Origin: Ustulina deusta
Lineage: Eukaryota; Ascomycota; Sordariomycetes; Xylariales; Xylariaceae
NCBI GenBank assembly: GCA_023159155.1
Contig: JAJNNX010000050.1
Span: forward strand, 124,001 to 188,000
DNA: 64,000 nt
Reading direction: 5' to 3'
Shown here: positions 54,710-64,000 of the stretch, in pieces
How the letters are laid out: every line of letters starts with the position of its first letter
Position numbering within the stretch: the first letter of the stretch is position 1
Made by a program: the position numbers and the translations under genes
The notes under the pieces: model-generated
What the model was told of the DNA's origin: nothing
The model's database searches: none
The model's input: only the letters and a program-made list of their open reading frames with translations

Positions 54710-56139
54710 CTACTCGTAAGCGACGACTTTCTCGGGACACTCGATCCTACATGCTCCATTAGTACGGACTCGAAGAGACATGTCAAAAGAACTGACCCAT
54801 GATTCTCGCGAAGTACTCGCATCAGTGGCTCGTTGATGCTCTCGTTCAATGGCGCAAGAATTCCTTTATCAGAAATTGTGCCATCAAGTACTAGTTTAAC
54901 AGCTGTTGACGATAGTATTAGCATTTCCTATACTGTCATTCATAGGCACGGTGAACTTGCCAATTGCACAAGACGTCCCGACTAAACAGGCCATAGCAAA
55001 ATATTTCTTAGGGTCGCCATTCTCGCACAGCGTCGACGTGCGCGTCTCGCCCCGGCCGTCCTGGTGCTCGATGAGAAACTTGTGCTGCAGCATGACCAAA
55101 TCGCGCCCCCTGCTCGTACTGCATCTTTTGCTCCAGTGTCGCGCACAGTGTGTCCAGAGGGTTGCCCCTGGGCGTGATAGGCTCCTCTGAGAACAGGCCG
55201 AGCCATTGTAACCCGCTGAGGATGCGCTGCTACTCCTCAGGCGAATCGAACTTGGCCTTGGAGAGCGCGTCGAGCGGCGTATCCTCGAGAAAGCCGAGGT
55301 CTACCAACACGCGCACGAATTGTGGGAAGTCCTGGTACCGTAGGGTGCCGCGCACTACCGTCTGGGCCTCGGGCATGTTGTAGCATTCCTTGTAAGGCGT
55401 CGAGTCTCGGTTAGGGTACGCCACGAAAGTGCAGCCCGGGTAGATGAAGTAGGGCTTCGCGGTGCCCATCAGATCCTTGCCTGCCACCTCCACCACCTTG
55501 CCGTCCTGCCGCCACTTGCCCGCGTTGCGCAGCGCCAGTAGCACGCCGCGCGATGACCAAGAGAACTTGTAACCGAGCGGGTTGTCCGAGGTTTTGCCAA
55601 ACCGTCGCAGTGACTTTTAAATTCGAGGATTTTGCCGCCCGCTCGGTGCACCTCATTGATAGTCCTGATGGCGTATAGATGGTTGATGCCCTTTAGTATC
55701 ATGGTTAGTTCCGTACGGATGGCACTAGCTTGTGTGGCAGGAGAGAGCGAGCAATGAGCGATGATGCGTAGCCTCGCATGTGCTGTGTTCGATTTGTAGA
55801 CTGAGGGATTCTGTGCGTGGAGCAACTCACTGGATCCAGCCCAATCTCGTTCATGACGGTGATACCAGCCGCCTTAGCCTCCGCGTCGAGCTCCATCATG
55901 GCGGGCGACACGTAGCTCGTCGTCACGACATGCTTCTTGTTGCGGATGGGCGGACTTGATCACCGCCGCGTGGAATGTGCAGGAGATCCCGGCCTCGCGA
56001 AGTATATCCAACGTCGGCCGTGCGACGCAGCCCGCTCCGAGCAGGAGTGCCTTGCTATACACGCGTGAAGGATTCACATTAGCAATGCGCATTTCTGGTT
56101 AACGGAAGTCTTTCTGGAGACTTACTGTGCAGAAGCCAT
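54710..56139 (-). pseudogene. Saccharopine reductase (LYS9-type) pseudogene
   Basis: Read on the minus strand, the segment retains recognisable blocks of glutamate-forming saccharopine dehydrogenase, the penultimate enzyme of fungal lysine biosynthesis: ALLLGAGCVARPTLDIL, TFHAAVIKSA, TTSYVSPAMMELDAEAKAAGI, NEIGLDP, AKPYFIYPGCTFVAYPNRDSTPYKE, ITPRGNPLDTLCATLEQKMQY and a C-terminal EKVVAYE followed by a stop at 54710-54712. It cannot encode the enzyme: about 50 codons are missing at about 55980 (EAGIS joins directly to TFHAAV), the frame shifts near 55950, 55590 and 55108, and a TAG interrupts at 55230-55232. Introns are still present (after the start codon region, after GLDP, and near the 3' end), so this is a decayed genomic copy and not a retrocopy. 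An intact gene should exist elsewhere. Confidence 0.85.
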
Positions 56140-57876
56140 TCTGATAGGCTCTGCTTCTATATAGCCTCGGTATGAAATATACTGATGATCTAGGGACTCT
56201 ATAAAGGAAGTGAGCTCGTTTCTGGAAAGCTGTTATGGGGTGTAAAGGCGGAATGGAAGCGAAATCGGAACCCCTCCCAGCCTAAAGACCCTCCAGCCAA
56301 TGCGAGCAAGATGAATAGGTTGCATTCTCTTTGACGCATGCAGGAGGCGGCATGGGCAAGCCGCAAGGATTGACTACGAAAAGGAAACCCCATTTTAAAC
56401 TAAGTAGGTTTGGAGAGGCCCTTTCGGACATCATGTACTTTGCGATGTCTGATTTGCATAGGCCACCGTAGCCTTCAATGCATGGCTCCTACTGTAAGTT
56501 ATTATAGAGGTTAATATAACGCTTCGGTAGTATGTAAATGATAAGTTCTCTCAGTTCTCAATTTCTTGGCAGCATATTTCCAGGCAACCGAAAACGGCCA
56601 CCAGAAAGTGGCATTAGGGGCCAATTCCTGCAGATATTATAAGATGGGGTCGAAAGCGACTAAGGCGCAAACCATTCGAGAGATGGTTCCTCTGATCCAG
56701 CAGGTGAGTAGGGCCTGGGTGACTGTCACGCGACTTTCATAAACATATACGTGTAGGTATGGAGGCACCCTAGGTACACTTCAGATAGGCACATCCAATA
56801 ATTAATTGCCGAGAATATTCTGACGATCCGTAGGCATTTTTGTCGTGGCAATGTTGTTTATTTCCCCTGCACCTCCGTAATCTACGATATGCTGTGATCC
56901 CCTATTTGATTGCAATTCAGGAAACTACTATATACGATTAACAAGCGGTTAGTGAACATATTCGGCACCTTTAAGAAGCAGAGAAACATGCAGAGGAGGC
57001 GGAAAGTCAACGACAAGAAGAAAGACGACGCGCCGAAGAAGCGGAATGCCGATAAGGGAGGCAGAGCGTTAACAACGAGAAAAGGAAGAACAGGCCGTGT
57101 AGACCACACGAAACGAATACATTGCAGCAAGCCCCTACTTTAGTTAGAAACGCGTATACCGGCCTGATAAGCGCTCGGAGGGGCGCACTATGTTATACGT
57201 TTGCATACTGAAGTGGGCAACTTTAAATAGCTGTTCACAACCTCTCATAGAGACATGACAGCGCCCCTACACTAGGAGATAGGCCGAATCTACGCTTCCT
57301 AGCATGGTAATCACTCTATTCTCTTGGGGAATCAATTGATCAAGTATATGAAATGATAAATATGAATTCATTCGCAGTTATTGATATGTTGTGGATGCCC
57401 CCCTTCCAAAATTCTCATGAGAATCGACACCCATGGTGTTTATACGCCGTACTAGCCCCTGTGATCCACTCCCACAACTTCAATACAAGCCTCTATATAA
57501 ACTTACTGCCCTTATTTGCGCGTTGGCCTGCATCCCATAGACATCTATAAGGACGTCGCGAATCGAAAAACGATTCCTACCGCTGCTGATGCGGAAGACC
57601 GATTTGAATATTATTCGGAGAAGCAGCTCAGCTAGCCGATTTCCAATCTTTACCGTCCGTTGACCAGTATTTAGCCTTTAGTTTAATGGTCATAGGAGAT
57701 ATTTGTACCCATTCGCAAGGTGAGCGACCAAGAAATTCGAGAATATAAAAGATAGGCTGCTAACTTCAAAACTACGTTACGATCCATCCCAAACAAGGAA
57801 CACTTACTACCAACGGGCTCATTATACGCACCCACAACCTACGTAAACGTTATATGATCCCCACGCCTTCTCTGAC
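56140..57876. other. Gene-free region
   Basis: About 1.7 kb without a supported gene. A Lys/Arg-rich 77-codon frame (56910-57143) has no recognisable domain and could be chance in an A-rich stretch. The sequence is likely non-coding or degraded repeat. Confidence 0.45.
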
Positions 57877-58260
57877 TTAAGCTATACCGTTGTGTTGAGA
57901 GGGGTCGTTTAGACGGCCAGCCCCTGCGGAAAGACCCGAGTGAGTCGTCTGACGATGAGTTACTAGATACCCCAAGTCTAGCCGAGCGGTGTTAAAATCT
58001 GCATGGTTAAATACAGCGGCGCAGTGAGCGAAACTTGGACCGGCGGATCGGGAGGGGATCACGGCAATTTTGCACCTAATAGTGTTGACTCGGGGCTCGT
58101 CAGGGGGCTGGTTAGGCGTACTTTCCTCGAAAAGAAGTGCCTTAAGGCGGCGCTTTATCAACAAAATATACCTAACGGCTATCGCCCGCTGAATTATGCT
58201 AGATTTTTTCTCCTTTTCCGCAACCAGCTAAAGAAGTCGCTAGACGACGGGGTTGTAAAG

Positions 58261-58357
58261 TGTCACGGAACTATATTGAGCCAGCGCCGAGGACTGGGAT
58301 TAGGCGGCGCGGACCAGGGCCCGTGCCATATATATACTAGAACAACAGAACTAGACT
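58261..58357 (+). repeat. Inverted repeat arm A
   Basis: Begins TGTCACGGAACTATATTGAG. The reverse complement of 59007-59096 matches it over about 80 bases with a few substitutions and one gap of about 14 bases. The TG start is compatible with an LTR or TIR end. Confidence 0.8.
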
Positions 58358-58611
58358 ACTCCGGCTATGTTGGGAGACGCCGCCGACCTCATGGCGATCT
58401 TGTGTTGGGCCTCCAACTTCTGGGAGTTTGAGCTGGTGGAGGGTGACGCCAACCCGGAGGGCGAACGCCGCCGTGAGTACATCTTCTCGTCTGAGCTTCG
58501 CCATGAAGCTGGCGACCTCGCCATCGACCTTGTTGGTTGTTTTGAGAATGTGGAGAAGAAGTGTCGCAAGGATCATGGTCTTGCCGCTTCCAAGAGAAAG
58601 CAGCTGTCAGA

Positions 58612-58736
58612 GCCAAAAAGATGTTGTATTGTCAATGGAGGGTCTGCAGCAGCTGTACAACTGCTAGCTAAATACAGTTGGAATCTGACTATGACTTCTC
58701 TAACCTTTATACTTTTAGTACTTGCCTACTATTCCC
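58612..58736 (+). repeat. Dispersed ~120-bp repeat, copy 2
   Basis: Starts GCCAAAAAGATGTTGTATT and contains GCTAGCTAAATACAG and TAACCTTTATAC, aligning with the copies at 36285 and 60661 in the same orientation. It lies between the two inverted arms. Confidence 0.7.
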
Positions 58737-59006
58737 AGGGCAAAAGAGCTGCCTCCGGCGATCCGAATGGAGCTATTACTAACATGAACAAAGAGCCAAA
58801 ATAATCGTCGACTTGTTACACTTCCGGATTGTAGGATTAGGGGAAAATACACCGCTTTAACCCAGTTTAATTTCTTTTACCCACAGGCGATTCGGGAGAG
58901 GCGATGAAAGGGAAGCAACACATCGATTAAAATGGAAACTTGGAAACATTTAAGCAAAGGTGTAAAGTTGAAGTTAATGTCGAACGTATCAAAAGTGCTT
59001 TTAGCA

Positions 59007-59096
59007 TATAGCTACTAGTAGTTCTGTTGTTCTAGTATATAGACTCCGTGCCGCCTAATCCCAGTCGTCGGCGCTGGTTCAATATAGTTCCGTGAC
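59007..59096 (-). repeat. Inverted repeat arm B
   Basis: Reverse complement of arm A (58261-58357), about 650 bases away. It lacks about 14 bases present in the middle of arm A. Confidence 0.8.
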
Positions 59097-59098
59097 AA

Positions 59099-59143
59099 CA
59101 GAATCGGACGACCAGTTATTCTGAGAACGAGTGTCCGATTCTG
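59099..59143. repeat. Short perfect hairpin
   Basis: CAGAATCGGAC at 59099-59109 is perfectly complementary to GTCCGATTCTG at 59133-59143, leaving a 23-base loop. It directly abuts arm B. Confidence 0.75.
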
Positions 59144-59787
59144 GCAAGCTACTAAATTAGAAAATTATTCACATCATAGTTATGCCATTTTTAAACACCT
59201 TGGGAACTTGTGATGTAATTTTAGACTGCATTCATTTGATCAGACGCGCACGTACAACCATCTGATTTTGGCCACAACCCTTCATTCTTTCAGTGAGGCT
59301 GAGCTCGGACAGGGTTTCTTGCAAGATGAACGTGATCTGGTTTCCACTGCCAAATACCAGGAAAATTGGCATCGAAGCGCGTCTCGAAATCTACCACGGA
59401 GCCAGCTTATGCAAGTTGGAAATGAAACAAGAACCAACTTCTGTACATAACAGGATTACCCCACACCACACGTTCAACGTAAAAAAAAAGGTGCTTGCCA
59501 GTTAGTTACATCTTCTCGATGTGGGCCTTTTTAGCGCCATGGTTCCACAAAGCTTCACACCATTTCCGCAGAATCGGTAACCAATGAAATGAAAGGCTGC
59601 CAGAACCAGAAGTTAACTTCCTCTTGGATGAGTTTTTCTTATATAACAAATATAGTCGCGGCATCGCCTTAGAAGACTGTCCAAATTGCGAAGAAGATTT
59701 CGTATGTCTCAGTACCCGGCAAAGGAGATATAAGCCTGCTGACAACTAAAACGAGGGAACCCATTTCTATAATGCTATGAACCCAAT

Positions 59788-60640
59788 TTATGATATTGAA
59801 CTTGCGAGCATTTGCTCCTCAATCCCGGCCAAGTTCAAATCCTGGCCTCTTTCGAACGAGATAGTCCCATTTTGAATTCCCGATAGAATCTGCACATCCA
59901 TACAGCTCGTGTAAACCTCCGTGCGGCCCCGAGGGGTCGTGTTAGTAGGGATAGTCAGCCACTCCCGAACCCAGTAAAGCGTGTAGTGACCACTAATGTT
60001 TGTCGGAAGTTGCATATCATTCTGGCACCAGAGATCGGCCCCTTGGGGGTCCATAGGGACCTTGAAGTAAGTTTGCTGGCGTGATAAAGAGATCCGTCCA
60101 CTATTGATTTGGTAGCATCTACTATTATCGAAAGACCGGGTGGCCGAGAGGACCCCCCTCCTATCTCCTCCGGTTCCTTCCGCGTTCCAGACACGGTGGA
60201 TGGAAAAGAGACGATCGTCCTTAGAAGGGGATGAAGTACCGTAGATAAACACAGAAGAGTCCTTGGGTTTATGCGGCGTGTTATCAGCAAGCGTGACGTG
60301 TCTGCCCGTCTGGTACTGCAAAGCTATGAAATCGCCCGCCAGGCTTCTAGTGGAGGGTATGTTGCATCGAATTGCCCGACATCTGTTGGTTATCCCGACA
60401 GATAAAATTGGAAGGAAGAATTCCTAGATTTGCGTCCTGGCCGGGCGGTGGGAGTAGATATTGTTGTTGTAAGTCATCACGATTGAATGCCGGCTCTAAT
60501 CGCGACATGGCGCCACGGATAAACCCGATCGCATCTCCGACCATAGTCCCATTCACGTCAAGACGCCTTAGCCGCTCAACCCACAAATGGGCCATAGAAA
60601 ACGGCAGGAGCGGGGAAAGATATTCACGAGCGCTATGTTA
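59788..60640 (-). pseudogene. DUF7492-type secreted protein, truncated and frameshifted
   Basis: On the minus strand two frames together give a protein of a fungal secreted family of unknown function. The first part starts MAHLWVERLRRLDVNGTMVG (60595) and runs to ICRDNQQMSGNSMQH; the second continues from about 60360 as STRSLAGDFIALQYQTGRHVTL and includes HRVWNAEGTGGDRRG, RCYQINSG, DLWCQNDMQLP and YTSCMDVQI before a stop at 59788. The parts are in different frames and no GT-AG intron fits between them, so a one-base frameshift near 60350-60370 is the simplest reading. A hydrophobic remnant (YLSPLLPFSMA) upstream looks like the end of a signal peptide, but its ATG is missing and a stop precedes it; a repeat copy begins about 20 bases further. 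The intact protein would be extracellular. The family name is from memory. Confidence 0.65.
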
Positions 60641-60660
60641 CGGGAGAAAGTGGGTTGAAC

Positions 60661-60772
60661 GGCCCAAAAGATGTTGTATTATCAATGGAGGGGTCTGTAG
60701 CGTAAGCCTGCCAGCTAAATACAGTACTAGCCTTACACCTTCCATACCTTACGCCCACCGAACCTGCCCACT
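60661..60772 (+). repeat. Dispersed ~120-bp repeat, copy 3
   Basis: Starts GGCCCAAAAGATGTTGTATT (counting the preceding bases), contains CCAGCTAAATACAGTA and ends ACCTGCCCACTACGGGT, matching copy 1 best at its end. It lies immediately upstream of the broken DUF7492-type gene. Confidence 0.7.
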
Positions 60773-60839
60773 ACGGGTGTCATGAATGGGAAGTTCACAA
60801 GGTCAGGTACAATATATGGAGGGATAAGTTGTATATTTG

Positions 60840-63800
60840 GTAAGGTTGGCTTACAAAACTAAAGCTTGTAGAAAGAAGATTCTCTATTGAAATAGGTGCA
60901 AACATAGTATATATATATAGTAAATGTGCACCGGTCCCAGTATGCCAGGCATAACAACTATCCTCCCCTCCTTAGTCAGGTTATTCCTAACCTAATATAT
61001 ATAAGTATACAAAATATAAAGTATATAGTATAGGTAGGTAGTATATATATGTATAAATAGGGGGTAATTTAGGTATAGGGTTTGTGCGGAATTGGGGTAA
61101 TATATGTACGATTAGTGCAGTATAATCAATTAAGTGTTTATAGGTATAAGTATATAAATACTTCTGTTATATTAGTAATATATAGTATTATTATTATTAT
61201 TAATATAAGTATTTTAGTACCTATATAATATTATTAATTAAAAGTTTTAATATATATATAGTATAGTATATATATATATATTATATACTTAAGTATATAA
61301 TAAATTTTAATACTAGTGATTTAAGCATAAGCTATATATAAATTGCCTACGAAGCTAATCTGGTTTTATATAAATATTTTAGCCTAGTTTTTTTATTTTT
61401 TTTTATTTTTTTTTATTTTTTTTAACCACTGCTATTATTATTATTTATTAGTTTTAACTACTTATATATATTACTACTATTATTTCTTTTTCTTTTTATT
61501 TTGTTTTTATACCTTTTTTTATTTATTTATTTATTTATATTACTATATCTAATACTATTTTTAACCTTTTTTACATTTTTTCTAATAAAAAGTTTTTATA
61601 GAACTACTATAACTATTGCTTTTAATGCCTTGCTTGCTAAAAAGTTATAAATAGCTATAATTATTATAATTATAAATAATATATATGCAAGCAAACTACT
61701 AAAACTAAAAATAAAACTTATAAATATAAATCTGCTAAATCTCTAGTTTATAGTACGTATATGTACTAATACTGTTTTAGTAGTACTTATAACAGGGCTT
61801 AGCCCAATTTTGGCCGGCTGATTTAGGTTATTTGTGTTATAAAAAAAGCTAGGGCGTTTTTTTATAATAAGTGCTAAAAAAAGCATAAAATATATAACTT
61901 TATAAATAGATCTATATCTGTTTTATATTAGTATTAGTACTAATTTAAATTTTTTATTTAATTAAGTTTTAAGTTTAATATTTTTTAATATAATTTATAT
62001 TAATAAATTGCTAAACTAGTTTTATTAGTTTTTTAACCCTAAAATAAATATAAATAGTAATAAAATTATTAATAAAATAAGTTTAATTGTTTAGCAAGTT
62101 TTTATAAAATTTTATTAGTAGCTAGCTAATATTTAATTTTGTTTATTAAAAATGTTTTATTATTTTTTAGCAACTTATTATATATAGTTTAGCTTTACTA
62201 GCAAACTTAGTAATACTAAAATAAATAGTTTTTTTATTGTTTTATTAAGTTTTTATAAGTTGTTTATATATTTTTAAAGCACTTGTGCTATATATTTTTA
62301 ATTAATAGTGCAACAAAAAAACGTTTTATTTTAAATAGTAATATATTTCTTTTTTAATGTTATAAATATTTTTATTTAATTTAATTTTATATTATTATTT
62401 AATATAAATAAATAAATAATTAATATAAAGTATATTTTTATATAACTATTATATATTTTTAATTTAAAGATTATAGTTATATACTATAAATATTAGCTAT
62501 TTGTTATTTTATAACAGAATTAAAAAAAGCAGTTATAAGTGCTTATAATTAAGCAACCTGGATTATTGCTATAATTGCTATAATAAACTTAAATATTTAT
62601 TATTTTAATAAGATTTAATTTTGGGGGTAGTTTATATATAGCTTAATAATAAAGCATAGATCAAGTATTTAAAATAGTTGGTTTGATTTTAACTATATAG
62701 GTTTTTTATAGATTTATTTTTATTAACTTGCTGGAGTTTCAAGCTAATATAATTGTTAGATTAGTTAAATCTTTAAATAATAGGGCTAAGTATCCTTAAG
62801 TAAAAATAAAAATAATTAATTTTTTTTTATTATTATTTTAAATATAAATTATTAAATTAAAAGTTCTTTTTTTTGTAATTTTGCTATTATTTAAAAGCTT
62901 ATATTGTTTTAAGTGCTATAATATTAGTAGCTAATACCTATTAGTTATATTTAGTTGGCTAGCTTTTTTATTTAATTTTATAATATAACTTATAGTTATA
63001 TGTTTATTTTGCTACTATATTTTTAATTTTTAATTTATTTAAATTGTTTATAAAGTTTAATATAAATAGATTATATATAGTATTAGCTTTTTAAAGCTTA
63101 AGTAGTTAAATAAAAAAAATATTATAAAAATAAGCATATTATACTAAAAATATAAAGTAATACGCTTACAATCTAATATAGCTAAAGATCTAAAATAAGC
63201 TAATAAACTTAAATATAAGTTTAAAATATTTAAAATTTAAGTTTTTTATAAATAATACTACTATATTTCTAATTTTATAAGTTATAAGTTTATGTTTAAT
63301 ATTATAATATTTTTAATACTTTTTAATTATAATTTACTACTAATTTTTTAAATTGTTTTTAATAGTTTATAGTTTTTATAATTATTTTTATACTACTAGC
63401 ACCCCTTTTAAAATAAAATTATCCTTAATAAATAATTTAAACTTTAGTATATAGCTATATAGAGCTTTAAAAAGTAACTTGCTAATTATATTATTAATAG
63501 CTAAATTAATTATAAAATATGCTTAAAAAAATAGTTATAACTAATTAGTTTATTTATTATTAATAAAATATTTAAAATAATTTTTAATTATTTGATTTAT
63601 ATGTTTTGTTTGCTTATTAGTTCTAAAATAAAACGCAACCAAATATCTTTTTTTAATTTTAAAGTAATAGCATAGGTTTAACTAGAAATAACTAATAAAA
63701 AAAAAGCTACAATCTAACACAATATTTATAAAACTTTTATAAATATATTTAATTTTTTAATAAAATAAAATAGTAAGTTATATTAAAATTATTTTAGTAT

Positions 63801-64000
63801 TAACAAAAAATAAATATATTAATTTAGTAAATTTATTAATAATTACTAAAATATAATTAATTTAGTAGTTTTTATAAAAAATTAAAAATAGTTTAATTAT
63901 AAAGTTTATAAATAGTTTTTATATAAAAGCTAAAAATATAAATAAAATATTAAGTTTGTTATATTTTTAGTAATATTTTATTTTTAATCTAAAATATATT
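60840..64000. other. Gene-free, extremely AT-rich block (RIP-like)
   Basis: From about 60.84 kb to the window edge the sequence is mostly A and T, dominated by TA, AT and TTT/AAA words (TATATATA, TTTAATATA), with essentially no CpA or CpG. No open frame longer than 60 codons exists on either strand. This composition contrasts sharply with the genes a few hundred bases away and is what repeat-induced point mutation (C to T at CpA) leaves behind in old transposons of filamentous ascomycetes. It may border a larger heterochromatic or subtelomeric/centromeric tract. The original element is not recognisable. Confidence 0.85.
61386..61424. repeat. T8-10A tandem run in the AT-rich block
   Basis: Four or five consecutive poly-T runs each ended by a single A (about 10-bp period), followed after 90 bases by an (ATTT)n run near 61519-61540. 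Confidence 0.7.

Larger units (their letters stand above)
57877..59787. mobile_element. Nested repeat remnants
   Basis: A composite of degraded repeat material: the inverted arms at 58261-58357 and 59007-59096, a dispersed-repeat copy at 58612-58736, and a stretch at 58390-58620 whose minus strand reads LGSGKTMILATLLLHILKTTN, a helicase-like P-loop segment. No open frame spans the region and no transposase or reverse transcriptase can be recognised. I treat it as overlapping transposon debris of unknown class. Confidence 0.5.

Noticed and set aside
56910..57143. Lys/Arg-rich 77-codon frame
   Set aside because: Composition is low-complexity and it sits in degraded sequence; it could be chance, and I see no domain.

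Overview
The window is nuclear DNA of a filamentous ascomycete (Pezizomycotina, most likely Sordariomycetes). The signs are short GT-AG introns with branch points close to the acceptor, typical fungal proteins (HET-ankyrin protein, quinate-repressor-like AROM paralogue, Zn2Cys6 regulator, tannase-family esterase, DHA1 transporter), and a gene-free, extremely AT-rich right end of the kind left by repeat-induced point mutation (RIP). I cannot name the species. No bacterial, organellar, rRNA or CRISPR feature is present.

Layout. 1-4173 has no supported gene. 4174-17706 is a housekeeping block on the + strand: a mitochondrial PPR protein (CYA5/PET309 type), the ribosome-biogenesis helicase DBP7, a HET-domain/ankyrin protein and the TRAPP subunit TRS85. 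17707-22393 is gene-poor and ends in a pyrimidine-rich leader before a two-exon protein I do not recognise. 24498-39575 carries a three-exon alpha/beta hydrolase, a quinate-repressor-like protein divergent from a Zn2Cys6 protein, a five-exon two-domain VOC (glyoxalase/extradiol dioxygenase fold) protein, an MDP1-type HAD phosphatase and a five-exon Sec14-like protein. A repeat-bearing island lies at about 35.1-36.4 kb. 40.9-53.8 kb is an accessory stretch: an NTF2-like/flavin monooxygenase fusion, a secreted heptapeptide-repeat protein with a GPI-like tail, a tannase/feruloyl esterase, a TesB-type acyl-CoA thioesterase and a DHA1 drug/H+ antiporter.

The last 10 kb is decaying sequence: a saccharopine-reductase (LYS9-type) pseudogene with a large deletion, frameshifts and a stop; copies of a dispersed ~120-bp repeat; a pair of ~90-bp inverted arms; a truncated, frameshifted DUF7492-type secreted-protein pseudogene; and from about 60.84 kb to the end an AT-rich block without genes.

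For the multi-exon genes I worked out splice sites by hand. In every case the exon lengths sum to a whole number of codons and the joined proteins continue across the junctions as the families predict. I see no convincing biosynthetic cluster. The observations most worth following are the catalytically degenerate AROM-like repressor next to a divergent Zn2Cys6 gene, the NTF2-FMO fusion with an altered NADP motif, the heptapeptide-repeat wall protein, and the repeat/pseudogene graveyard bordering the AT-rich block.
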